Shown here piece by piece: positions 1-6,956 of a stretch of DNA of 52,471 bases (within the stretch, counting starts at the first letter, position 1; each line of letters begins with the position of its first letter). The stretch is from assembly GCA_024762975.1 (NCBI GenBank), contig JANTGJ010000008.1:1-52471 (forward strand), read 5' to 3'. This stretch comes from Candidatus Krumholzibacteriia bacterium (GTDB taxonomy: Bacteria > Krumholzibacteriota > Krumholzibacteriia > LZORAL124-64-63). The position numbers and the translations under genes were made by a program. The notes under the pieces were generated by a model. The model was given only the letters and a program-made list of their open reading frames with translations. It searched no databases and had not been told where the DNA came from.

Positions 1-1412
1 CGCCAGTCGAAGAAACCGCGAAAAAGGGCTTCATCCCCCTGTCGAACATGAAAAAGAAACCCGCCACCCCACTCGCCGCCAAGCCCACACCGCCTTCCGA
101 AGCCGTATCGGCACCGGAGCCCAAATCGGCCGGGGCCGCGAAAGTGGCAAGCGGAAGCGCCAAGCCCGCTGGAGCGAAGCCGGCCGGCGGAAAGCCCGCT
201 GCGGCCAAGACATCGGCTTCCGCCAAGGCCGGTGGCAGCATTCGCGTGGATCTGAGCAAGCTGGATTCGCTGATGAACCTGGTCGGCGAGCTGGTCATCG
301 CCGAGGCGATGGTCACCCGCAACCCGGACCTGCTGGGCCACGAATTCGAGAATCTGGAAAAAGCATCGCATCATCTGCGCCGAATCACTTCCGATCTGCA
401 GGACGTGGCGATGTCGGTGCGAATGGTTCCATTGTCGGGCACCTTCAAGAAGATGATCCGTCTCGTGCACGACACGGCGTTGAAGGCCGGCAAGAAAGTC
501 AATCTGGAGCTCAGGGGCGAGGGAACGGAAGTGGACAAGACGGTGATCGAGCAGATCTCCGATCCGCTGGTCCACATCGTTCGAAACGCCATTGATCACG
601 GCCTGGAATCTCCCGACGAACGTCAGCACACCGACAAGGCCGACGAGGGTACGGTCACGATCGAGGCGCGGCACGAGAGCGGCGAGGTCTGGATCATCGT
701 CAGCGACGACGGCAAAGGCCTGAAACGTGAAGTGATCCTGAACAAGGCCATCGAGAAGGGTCTGGTCGATGGCGACGGGTCCGACCTGCGTGACGAGGAA
801 GTCTACCGACTGATTTTCGAGCCGGGCTTTTCGACGGCCGCAGCCGTAACCGAAATCTCCGGCCGTGGAGTCGGCATGGATGTCGTGAAGAAGAACATCG
901 AAAAGATCAATGGCCGCGTGGATATCAAGAGCACGCCGGGCGAAGGCTCGAGTTTCATCATGCGCATCCCACTGACCATGGCCATCATCGAAGGTATGCT
1001 CGTCAGTGTGGGGCGCTCGACCTACAACATCCCGCTGCTCTCGATCCGCGAGGCCGTACGGCCGCAGCCCGAGCAGGTCACGATCACGCCCGAGGGCACG
1101 GAAGTCGTGAAGTTGCGCGAGGCGATGATTCCCGTCGTGCGCGTCCACGACCTGTATGGGATTCAGCCGAAATTCAGCGAACTGAGCGAGGGAATCCTGA
1201 TCATCGTCGAGAACGACGGGACCACTGCCGCGCTGTTCGTGGACGATATCCTCGGCCAGCAGCAGACCGTCGTAAAGGGACTCTCCGGGTACATGGGCTC
1301 ACCTCATGGCGTCAGTGGCTGCACCATCCTGGGGGACGGCCGCATCAGCTTGATCCTGGACGTGGCGACGATACTGGCCGACGCGGCGACGACCGCTGTG
1401 GCGATGGCCTGA
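1..1412 (+). CDS. cheA: Chemotaxis histidine kinase CheA, 3' part (5' end outside window)
   Basis: Autophosphorylating kinase of the chemotaxis complex, which passes phosphate to CheY and CheB. The frame is open from base 3 with no stop before the Met at 48, so the gene enters from upstream and the HPt (P1) and P2 regions are outside. An Ala/Pro/Lys-rich linker (about 70-230) is followed by the P3 dimerisation helices (LDSLMNLVGELVIAEAMV), then the P4 ATPase with N box (HIVRNAIDHGLESPDER), G1 (SDDGKGL) and G2 (GRGVGMDVV). The C-terminal CheW-like P5 domain covers about 960-1400. It is the first visible gene of a seven-gene chemotaxis operon; cheW follows after 19 nt. The identification rests on the P3-P4-P5 order and is secure. 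Confidence 0.97.
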   Translation, partial: PVEETAKKGFIPLSNMKKKPATPLAAKPTPPSEAVSAPEPKSAGAAKVASGSAKPAGAKPAGGKPAAAKTSASAKAGGSIRVDLSKLDSLMNLVGELVIAEAMVTRNPDLLGHEFENLEKASHHLRRITSDLQDVAMSVRMVPLSGTFKKMIRLVHDTALKAGKKVNLELRGEGTEVDKTVIEQISDPLVHIVRNAIDHGLESPDERQHTDKADEGTVTIEARHESGEVWIIVSDDGKGLKREVILNKAIEKGLVDGDGSDLRDEEVYRLIFEPGFSTAAAVTEISGRGVGMDVVKKNIEKINGRVDIKSTPGEGSSFIMRIPLTMAIIEGMLVSVGRSTYNIPLLSIREAVRPQPEQVTITPEGTEVVKLREAMIPVVRVHDLYGIQPKFSELSEGILIIVENDGTTAALFVDDILGQQQTVVKGLSGYMGSPHGVSGCTILGDGRISLILDVATILADAATTAVAMA

Positions 1413-1431
1413 GAACCGACGGAGGTGGACC

Positions 1432-1971
1432 GTGCCCGATAACTCGAAACTCGACCCGCGCGCAGGCGCGCCCCGGAATGAGGATGAAATGAACGAGCAG
1501 GACCTCGATGAGCAGGAATTCGGCGACGACGCCAACAAGGACCGCTACATGACCTTCCGGATCGGTGACCAAAACTACGGAGTGGAAATTCTCCATGTGA
1601 CCGAGATCGTCGGCTTGCAGGATATCGCGGAGGTTCCCGACGTGCCTGATTATGTCAAGGGCATGATCAATCTTCGCGGCAATGTGATTCCGGTCATCGA
1701 CGTCCGCATGCGCTTCGGCATGGCGGAGCGGGAATACGACGATCGTACCTGTGTCGTCGTGGTAACCGTGGACTCGGCGACGGTTGGCATGATCGTCGAT
1801 CGCGTCAACGAGGTCGCGGTCTTCGACGATTCGCATATTTCCTCGCCGCCGCAACGCGCCGAGAGCCAGGCGGGCAGAGAGTACATCAATGGACTGGGCA
1901 AGAATGGGGAAGATGTGACAATCCTGCTCGATACGACGCGGCTCATCTACAGCGAAAGACTGCAGGTCTGA
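1432..1971 (+). CDS. cheW: Chemotaxis coupling protein CheW
   Basis: Adaptor linking chemoreceptors to CheA. The protein is 179 aa: an acidic, low-complexity N-terminal stretch of about 35 residues precedes a single CheW domain (YMTFRIGDQNYGVEILHVTEIVG, then VKGMINLRGNVIPVIDVR). The GTG start at 1432 is chosen because GGAGGTGG lies just upstream at 1421. cheB starts one base after the stop, so the two are probably translationally coupled. The acidic N-terminal tail is longer than in the E. coli protein; its role is unknown. Confidence 0.95.
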   Translation: MPDNSKLDPRAGAPRNEDEMNEQDLDEQEFGDDANKDRYMTFRIGDQNYGVEILHVTEIVGLQDIAEVPDVPDYVKGMINLRGNVIPVIDVRMRFGMAEREYDDRTCVVVVTVDSATVGMIVDRVNEVAVFDDSHISSPPQRAESQAGREYINGLGKNGEDVTILLDTTRLIYSERLQV

Positions 1972-1972
1972 T

Positions 1973-3037
1973 ATGGGCGCCAAACCGGTCAGGGTCTTGA
2001 TTGTCGATGATTCGGCCCTCGTGCGCGAGATCCTCGCCACAGGATTGAATTCCGATCCCGGGATCGAGGTCGTCGGTACGGCGACCGATCCGTTCAACGC
2101 CCGGGACAAGTTGCTGCGGTTGAAACCGGATGTCATGACGCTCGACGTGGAAATGCCGAAGATGGACGGCGTCGAGTTCCTGCATCAACTCATGCCGCAG
2201 TACCCGATTCCGGTGATCATGGTCAGCGCGCTCACCGAACGCGGCCGAAAAATCACCCTCGAAGCGCTGGAATTCGGCGCTGTCGATTTCGTGACGAAAC
2301 CCAAGAGCGATGTGGCGAACGGCCTGCAGAGGATGATGCAGGCGCTGGCGACGAAAGTGAAGATGGCCGCCACGGCGAATGTCTCGCACTGGAAACATCG
2401 CCAACGCCCGGCCGCTCCGGCCCCGCGTCAGGCACGTCCGCTGAGCGCGAGCACCAACCATGTCATTGTCATCGGCGCCTCCACGGGGGGAACCGAAGCC
2501 ATTCGCGAGGTCCTGACGCGTCTTCCCGTCAACTCGCCGGGCGTAGTGATCACCCAGCATATGCCGAGCGGCTTTACGCAGATGTTCGCCCAGCGCATGG
2601 ACGAAGTGTCGGCGATGCAGGTCAAGGAGGCGGCGGACGGCGACTCGGTCATTCCGGGCCGGGTCCTGATCGCTCCGGGGGGTATGCACATGAGTATCGT
2701 GCGCTCTGGTGGCAGCTACCTGGTGCGCTGCCAGGACGGACCGAAAGTCAACGGACACAAGCCCTCGGTCGAAGTTCTCATGCGGTCGGCGGCGACGGCG
2801 CTGGGTCCGCACGCGGTAGGAGCGATGCTGACCGGTATGGGGGGGGACGGGGCGAAGGGATTGCTGGCCATGCGCCAGGCCGGTGCCCGCACTCTGGCGC
2901 AGGATGAGGCCACCTGTGTGGTGTTCGGCATGCCGCGCGTAGCCTGGGAATGCGGAGCGGCCGAGCAGTTGGTGCCACTCCAGAAAATCGCGGACACGGT
3001 ATTGAGCTGGCTCAACAGGAAAGAGGAACTGGTTTGA
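1973..3037 (+). CDS. cheB: Protein-glutamate methylesterase/deamidase CheB
   Basis: Removes methyl groups from chemoreceptors and deamidates receptor glutamines, giving adaptation feedback when phosphorylated by CheA. 354 aa: N-terminal receiver domain with the phospho-acceptor Asp near residue 58 (MTLDVEMP) and the switch Lys in FVTKP, a linker of about 35 residues, then the methylesterase domain. The catalytic triad is visible: Ser near 170 (GASTGGTEAI), His near 196 (ITQHMPSG) and Asp in LTGMGGDGAKG. The ATG at 1973 follows the cheW stop by one base. No cheR methyltransferase partner is visible in this window. Confidence 0.96.
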   Translation: MGAKPVRVLIVDDSALVREILATGLNSDPGIEVVGTATDPFNARDKLLRLKPDVMTLDVEMPKMDGVEFLHQLMPQYPIPVIMVSALTERGRKITLEALEFGAVDFVTKPKSDVANGLQRMMQALATKVKMAATANVSHWKHRQRPAAPAPRQARPLSASTNHVIVIGASTGGTEAIREVLTRLPVNSPGVVITQHMPSGFTQMFAQRMDEVSAMQVKEAADGDSVIPGRVLIAPGGMHMSIVRSGGSYLVRCQDGPKVNGHKPSVEVLMRSAATALGPHAVGAMLTGMGGDGAKGLLAMRQAGARTLAQDEATCVVFGMPRVAWECGAAEQLVPLQKIADTVLSWLNRKEELV

Positions 3038-3522
3038 GCGTGGTCACCCTGGGAATTGGCGAATACGGGGTCGTGAAAAATCCGGGCGATGTGATCAAGA
3101 CCCACGCCCTGGGCTCTTGTGTCGCGATCATCATTCTGGATCCGACCACACGGTCGATCGGGATGGTCCATGTCGCGCTCCCTGAATCGAAGGTTCACCC
3201 GGCTCGAGCCGAGAAACTGCCCGGCTACTTCGCCGATACGGCGGTTCCGGTACTCCTGCAGATGATGAAGGGGATGGGAGCGGCCGGAAACCTGAAGAAG
3301 CTGGTTGTCAAACTGACCGGCGGAGCGAACGTGATGGACAAGAACAACACCTTCAATATCGGCAAGCGCAATGCGCTGGCGATCAAGAAGGCGTTGTGGC
3401 AACAGCGGATGGGCGCCGTGGCCGAAGAGGTCGGCGGTACCATCAGTCGGACCGTGACGGTGGCCGTCGATGACGGCAAGGTCGTGGTCACTTCACCCGG
3501 GCGTGAGCCCCTGAACATCTAG
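3034..3522 (+). CDS. cheD: Chemoreceptor glutamine deamidase CheD
   Basis: Deamidates glutamines on chemoreceptors and in some species is the partner of CheC-family phosphatases. About 162 aa. Catalytic residues of the family are visible: Cys in HALGSC and His in GMVHVALP. The frame is open further upstream, but I place the start at TTG 3034, which overlaps the cheB stop (TTGA) and has AAAGAGG 7-8 nt upstream; GTG 3040 is the alternative. Its presence together with the CheX-like protein at the operon end points to a Bacillus/Thermotoga-type adaptation system rather than the E. coli CheZ type. Confidence 0.93.
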   Translation: MSVVTLGIGEYGVVKNPGDVIKTHALGSCVAIIILDPTTRSIGMVHVALPESKVHPARAEKLPGYFADTAVPVLLQMMKGMGAAGNLKKLVVKLTGGANVMDKNNTFNIGKRNALAIKKALWQQRMGAVAEEVGGTISRTVTVAVDDGKVVVTSPGREPLNI

Positions 3523-3533
3523 GAGGTGGATCC

Positions 3534-4421
3534 ATGGCGGAGCTGAGGGTAGATACACGTGAAATTCTGGAATCGGTCAAGAACGTTCCTGCTCTTTCGC
3601 CAGGCGCAAGCCAACTCCTGAGCGTAATCGGGGGCGGCGACTACAAGGTGGCGGACATCGTCAGGGTGATCGAGAACGATTCGGCATTGACGGCGAACGT
3701 GCTGAAGGTGATCAACTCGGCGGCGATCGGATTGCGGCGCGAGGTGAACACCGTGCATGAGGCCGTGGCGTATCTGGGGGATACGAAGATCATCGGCATC
3801 GCGCTCGCTTCGTCATCGGGAGACACCTTCAACAAGGAACTTCCCGGTTACCATGGGAGTCGCGGTGACCTGGGGCGCCATTGCCTGTGGGTTGCGATCG
3901 CGGCCCGGGAACTGGCTCGCAATACCGACGGCAAGGTGGACCCGGGAATTGCCTTCACGGCCGGTCTGTTGCACGACATCGGCAAGGCCGTGATCTCCGA
4001 CTTCATGGTCGAATTGGTGCCGGAGATTCTCGATCGCGTCGGCAACGTGGAGGAATCAGACCATCTGGAGGCCGAGCGGTCGATGATGGGCACCGATCAT
4101 TGCGAGATCGGGGGCGCGTTGGCCGGCCGCTGGCAGATGCCGATGACTCTGATCGAGGGCATTCTTCACCATCATCGCCCCGCCGGGGCACCCGAGGAGG
4201 TGCGGGCGATGGCCTACGTCATCCACCTGGCCGACACACTGGCGATGATGCAAGGCTTCGACACGGGGGTCGATTCGCTGCAGTACACTTTCGATCCCGC
4301 CTACACCGATCACGTGAATTTGAAATCGCAGGGGCTGGAAGGTCTGGTCCTGGACGTTCAGATCGACTACAGGTCCACCGCCGAAGCTCTGTTTGGCGAT
4401 GAGCAGGAGAATGAAGAATGA
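3534..4421 (+). CDS. HDOD-domain signalling protein
   Basis: 295 aa, dominated by an HDOD domain (PALSPGASQLLSVIGGGDYKVADIVRVIE, then ALTANVLKVINSA, then HDIGKAVISDF). HDOD proteins are catalytically degenerate relatives of HD phosphohydrolases; several are regulatory outputs in chemotaxis or motility systems. Here an HD pair is visible in LLHDIGK, so residual metal binding cannot be excluded. The start at ATG 3534 has a strong AGGAGGTGG immediately upstream (3521-3529). It overlaps the next gene by ATGA. The position inside a che operon suggests it acts with the CheY-like regulator that follows. Confidence 0.9.
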   Translation: MAELRVDTREILESVKNVPALSPGASQLLSVIGGGDYKVADIVRVIENDSALTANVLKVINSAAIGLRREVNTVHEAVAYLGDTKIIGIALASSSGDTFNKELPGYHGSRGDLGRHCLWVAIAARELARNTDGKVDPGIAFTAGLLHDIGKAVISDFMVELVPEILDRVGNVEESDHLEAERSMMGTDHCEIGGALAGRWQMPMTLIEGILHHHRPAGAPEEVRAMAYVIHLADTLAMMQGFDTGVDSLQYTFDPAYTDHVNLKSQGLEGLVLDVQIDYRSTAEALFGDEQENEE

Positions 4422-4804
4422 ATATTCTGATCGCAGACGACTCCGCCACGGCGCGTATGTTCATCAAACAGTGCCTGGAGATCTCGGTCGACGAGGACAT
4501 CGAGTTTCTCGAGGCGCAGAACGGACAGGAAGCGCTGCAACTGCTCAAGAATGCCGGGGCCGATATCCTGGTAACGGATCTGAACATGCCGGTGCTGGAC
4601 GGTCGCGAACTCATCCGCCGGGTCAGTGCGAGCCCCAAACTACATGGCTTGCCGATCATGGTGATCACCAGTTCCGGCAACGAGGCCCGCAAGAAGGAAT
4701 TGCTGGAGATGGGTGCCTACGTGGTGCTCCGCAAACCCGTCAATCCGATGAAGATCGCCGAGGGTCTGGAGACCCTGATGGCAGTCAAGGGAGAGAACGA
4801 ATGA
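4418..4804 (+). CDS. cheY: CheY-like single-domain response regulator
   Basis: 128 aa stand-alone receiver domain. The acidic pocket is in MNILIADDSATARM, the phospho-acceptor Asp is near residue 54 (DILVTDLNMP), Thr/Ser switch residues are in VITSSG, and the conserved Lys is in LRKPVNP. Its ATG overlaps the HDOD stop and its own stop overlaps the next start (both ATGA), so three genes are translationally coupled. It probably receives phosphate from the CheA of this operon. The output target, flagellar or otherwise, cannot be told from the window because no motility genes are present. Confidence 0.92.
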   Translation: MNILIADDSATARMFIKQCLEISVDEDIEFLEAQNGQEALQLLKNAGADILVTDLNMPVLDGRELIRRVSASPKLHGLPIMVITSSGNEARKKELLEMGAYVVLRKPVNPMKIAEGLETLMAVKGENE

Positions 4805-5268
4805 CGATGAAGACCCTGGATATCACGGCGGCGATGAACGATTCCGTTGCCGAGGTTTTCGAAAATATGGCCTTTCTGGAGGCCATACCGGGCGAAGAGG
4901 AGAACGCACCCAAAAGCGATGAGCCGGTTTTCTACACGCGCCTGCCCATCTACAAGCCCTCGCCGGCACTGGTGGGCCTGATCATCCCGCAGGGTCTGGC
5001 CCTCGAATTGGCGGGCGCGATGATGATGCGCGAGTTCACCATGGAAGAGGACGAGTTCGAGGTCATGGACGTTCTGGGCGAAGTCACCAACACCCTGGCC
5101 GGCTCGATGCTGACGCACCTGCTTCCCGAACTGGACGCCTTCGAACTCGGACTGCCCGAGTGCCGCGTGATCTCCGACGTCGTGGCCGACAAGGAATGGG
5201 AGAACTCCCGGGAGTTCCTCTATGAAGTCGACGGCGTGGGGTTCTATACGACTTGGGAAGCGTCGTAG
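4801..5268 (+). CDS. CheX/CheC-family CheY-P phosphatase-like protein
   Basis: About 155 aa. Alternating alpha/beta pattern of the CheC/CheX/FliY family with one active-site-like helix, GEVTNTLAGSM, carrying the E-x2-N signature; a single motif fits CheX better than CheC, which usually has two. The family dephosphorylates CheY-P, and the preceding gene encodes a CheY. The frame is open upstream, but ATG 4801 overlaps the cheY stop and gives a family-sized protein. It is the last gene of the chemotaxis operon; a long palindrome begins directly after its TAG stop. Confidence 0.8.
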   Translation: MTMKTLDITAAMNDSVAEVFENMAFLEAIPGEEENAPKSDEPVFYTRLPIYKPSPALVGLIIPQGLALELAGAMMMREFTMEEDEFEVMDVLGEVTNTLAGSMLTHLLPELDAFELGLPECRVISDVVADKEWENSREFLYEVDGVGFYTTWEAS

Positions 5269-5373
5269 GGCACCGATACTGATCGGCATACAGCGGCCGT
5301 GTTGCGATGTCCTCGGGCTGACGCCCTGCGGATTACGCAACACGGCCGCTGTATGCCGATCAGTATCGGTGCC
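5269..5373. repeat. Long perfect inverted repeat, hairpin 1
   Basis: A 38-bp perfectly complementary stem (5269-5306 with 5336-5373) encloses a 29-nt loop (5307-5335). The loop can itself fold (GGGC-TGAC-GCCC flanked by TCC/GGA). It begins one base after the cheX stop and lies between convergent genes, so transcripts from either side would form a very stable hairpin. The loop is the reverse complement, minus one base, of the loop of hairpin 2 at 5451-5556, while the stems are unrelated. No T-tract follows, so it is not a classical intrinsic terminator. Confidence 0.93.
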
Positions 5374-5450
5374 TGCCACGCATCCAGACGTAGGAAGCGT
5401 AGCCCCGTCCCCATCGGGGGTATCCCGGGTGACGAGCCCATACCCCGTTA

Positions 5451-5556
5451 GAAGTAGGCAGATAGGAGCACATCCGCGAAAGTTCGCCGTAATCCGCAGG
5501 GCGCAGCCCGAGGACATCGGCGAACTTTCGTGTATGTGCTTCTATCTGCCTACTTC
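5451..5556. repeat. Long inverted repeat, hairpin 2 (same loop as hairpin 1, opposite orientation)
   Basis: A 39-nt arm at 5451-5489 pairs with 5518-5556; 36 positions are Watson-Crick, two would be G-U and one is mismatched. The 28-nt loop (5490-5517) equals the reverse complement of the hairpin 1 loop apart from one missing base. It ends inside the last codons of the convergent gatD (gatD stop at 5550), so the 3' end of gatD is built from the right arm. Together the two elements suggest a mobile or templated hairpin unit with a constant loop and locus-specific arms. Confidence 0.9.
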
Positions 5557-6956
5557 CAATGAGACGAGATGAACTCGTCCACCTCGGGAATCCCTCCCTG
5601 GAAAACCAGGTAGCCATTGTGCGGTTCCCGCTCGGTAATTTCTCCATTCACCGGCGAGAGCATGATGCGGCGGACTTCGTCCGGGTCATGAGTCTGCCCG
5701 AGCGCCCAACCGAGCTTCACGTAGGCGACCTCGGGCAGCATGTTCGCGGCCGGCACGACGCCCAGCTCCATGATTTCGCGGCCGGTCTCGTAGACATACA
5801 TCTGCACATAGCCCCACATCGTCTGCACCGTCATGTAGACGTGCACGCCGGCGGCGCGGGCGCGGTCCAGAGCGGGGTAGAGCGGCTTGTTCACGTGGCC
5901 AAGGCCCGTGCCGGCGATCACGATGCCCCGGTAGCCGTTGTCGATCAGCGAATCGATGACATCGGGTTTCATGGCCGGGTAGTAGTAGACCAGCGAGATG
6001 CGGTCGTCGAAGACGGCATTCAACTTGATGTCGTTGTCCTGGCGTCGCGGGTTGTAGTCGTTGCGGAAGGGTGTGACACCATTCTCGTCGATCTTGCCCA
6101 GGGGGATGTCGCTCAGCGTCCGGAACGTCGAACGGTAGGAAGAATGCATCTTGCGCACACGGGTGCCGCGATGCAGCAATCCATACTTGTCCGACGTGGG
6201 GCCGAACATGCAAACCATCACTTCGGCGATGTCGCTGGTTGCGGCCGTGCGGGTGGAGTTGATCAGGTTGATCGCCGCGTCGGAGCTGGGGCGATCGCTG
6301 CTGCGTTGGCTGCCGACCATGACGATCGGGACCGGGGAGTCCTGCAACATGAAACTGAGCGCGGCCGCCGTATGGTGCATCGTGTCGGTGCCATGCCCGA
6401 TGACGATGCCGGCGACCCCTTTGCGAATTTCGGCGGCGACGGCCTCGGCGGTTCCCATCCACTGCTCGGGGCCCATGTTCTCGCTGAACACACCGTACAG
6501 TTTCTCCGTCTCCATATTGCAGATATCAGCCAGTTCGGGAACCGATCCGTACAACTCGCCCGGACTGAAGGCGGGAATCACCGCTCCGGTGCGGTAGTCC
6601 AGCCGGCTGGCGATCGTACCGCCGGTTCCGAAGAGTTTGACCCGCGGTTTGACCGGGTCGAATGGAAATTCCTTCTCGGGGATCTGGTAGTTGGCGACCT
6701 TGCGGCCAAAAACCGTGATCTTCTGCACCGTATCGTGTCGCACCCCGATATTGTATCCCGTGGCCAGTTTCAGCACGATGTGATCCGCGTCGGCGGTCTC
6801 GCTGCGCGGCAGGATCAGCCCGGTGAAATCGCCCCGGTCGGTGTGCAACGTGACCTGGCTCCAGACCGGAGCCCCCTGCGCCTGAAGCAGCTCCAGTGTG
6901 GGGGAGCGGTAGCCCTTGAAGTCTTCGTGGGTGGTCGATTCCTGGGGCTGGCTCAT
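5550..6956 (-). CDS. gatD: Glutamyl-tRNA(Gln) amidotransferase subunit D (archaeal type)
   Basis: Glutaminase subunit of GatDE, the archaeal enzyme that converts Glu-tRNA(Gln) to Gln-tRNA(Gln); GatD frees ammonia from glutamine for GatE. 468 aa. An N-terminal small beta domain of about 90 residues (GDFTGLILPRSE...YNIGV) precedes an L-asparaginase-type domain with the catalytic Thr in GTGGTIAS (about residue 113), Thr-Asp in GHGTDTM and Lys in RGTRVRKMH. The N-terminal domain separates it from plain type I asparaginases. The ATG at 6956 overlaps the gatE stop (ATGA) and has AGGAGG upstream. The last codons lie in an arm of the adjacent long hairpin, so the C-terminal residues may be element-derived. 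Confidence 0.93.
   Translation of the reverse strand: MSQPQESTTHEDFKGYRSPTLELLQAQGAPVWSQVTLHTDRGDFTGLILPRSETADADHIVLKLATGYNIGVRHDTVQKITVFGRKVANYQIPEKEFPFDPVKPRVKLFGTGGTIASRLDYRTGAVIPAFSPGELYGSVPELADICNMETEKLYGVFSENMGPEQWMGTAEAVAAEIRKGVAGIVIGHGTDTMHHTAAALSFMLQDSPVPIVMVGSQRSSDRPSSDAAINLINSTRTAATSDIAEVMVCMFGPTSDKYGLLHRGTRVRKMHSSYRSTFRTLSDIPLGKIDENGVTPFRNDYNPRRQDNDIKLNAVFDDRISLVYYYPAMKPDVIDSLIDNGYRGIVIAGTGLGHVNKPLYPALDRARAAGVHVYMTVQTMWGYVQMYVYETGREIMELGVVPAANMLPEVAYVKLGWALGQTHDPDEVRRIMLSPVNGEITEREPHNGYLVFQGGIPEVDEFISSHWK

Noticed and set aside
5222-5572. 116-aa open frame across the long hairpins
   Set aside because: Consists of inverted-repeat sequence; similar peptides appear on both strands because of the palindromes. 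No ribosome site.
5550-6956. gatD as a simple L-asparaginase
   Set aside because: It has the extra N-terminal domain of GatD and a coupled full-length gatE directly upstream.
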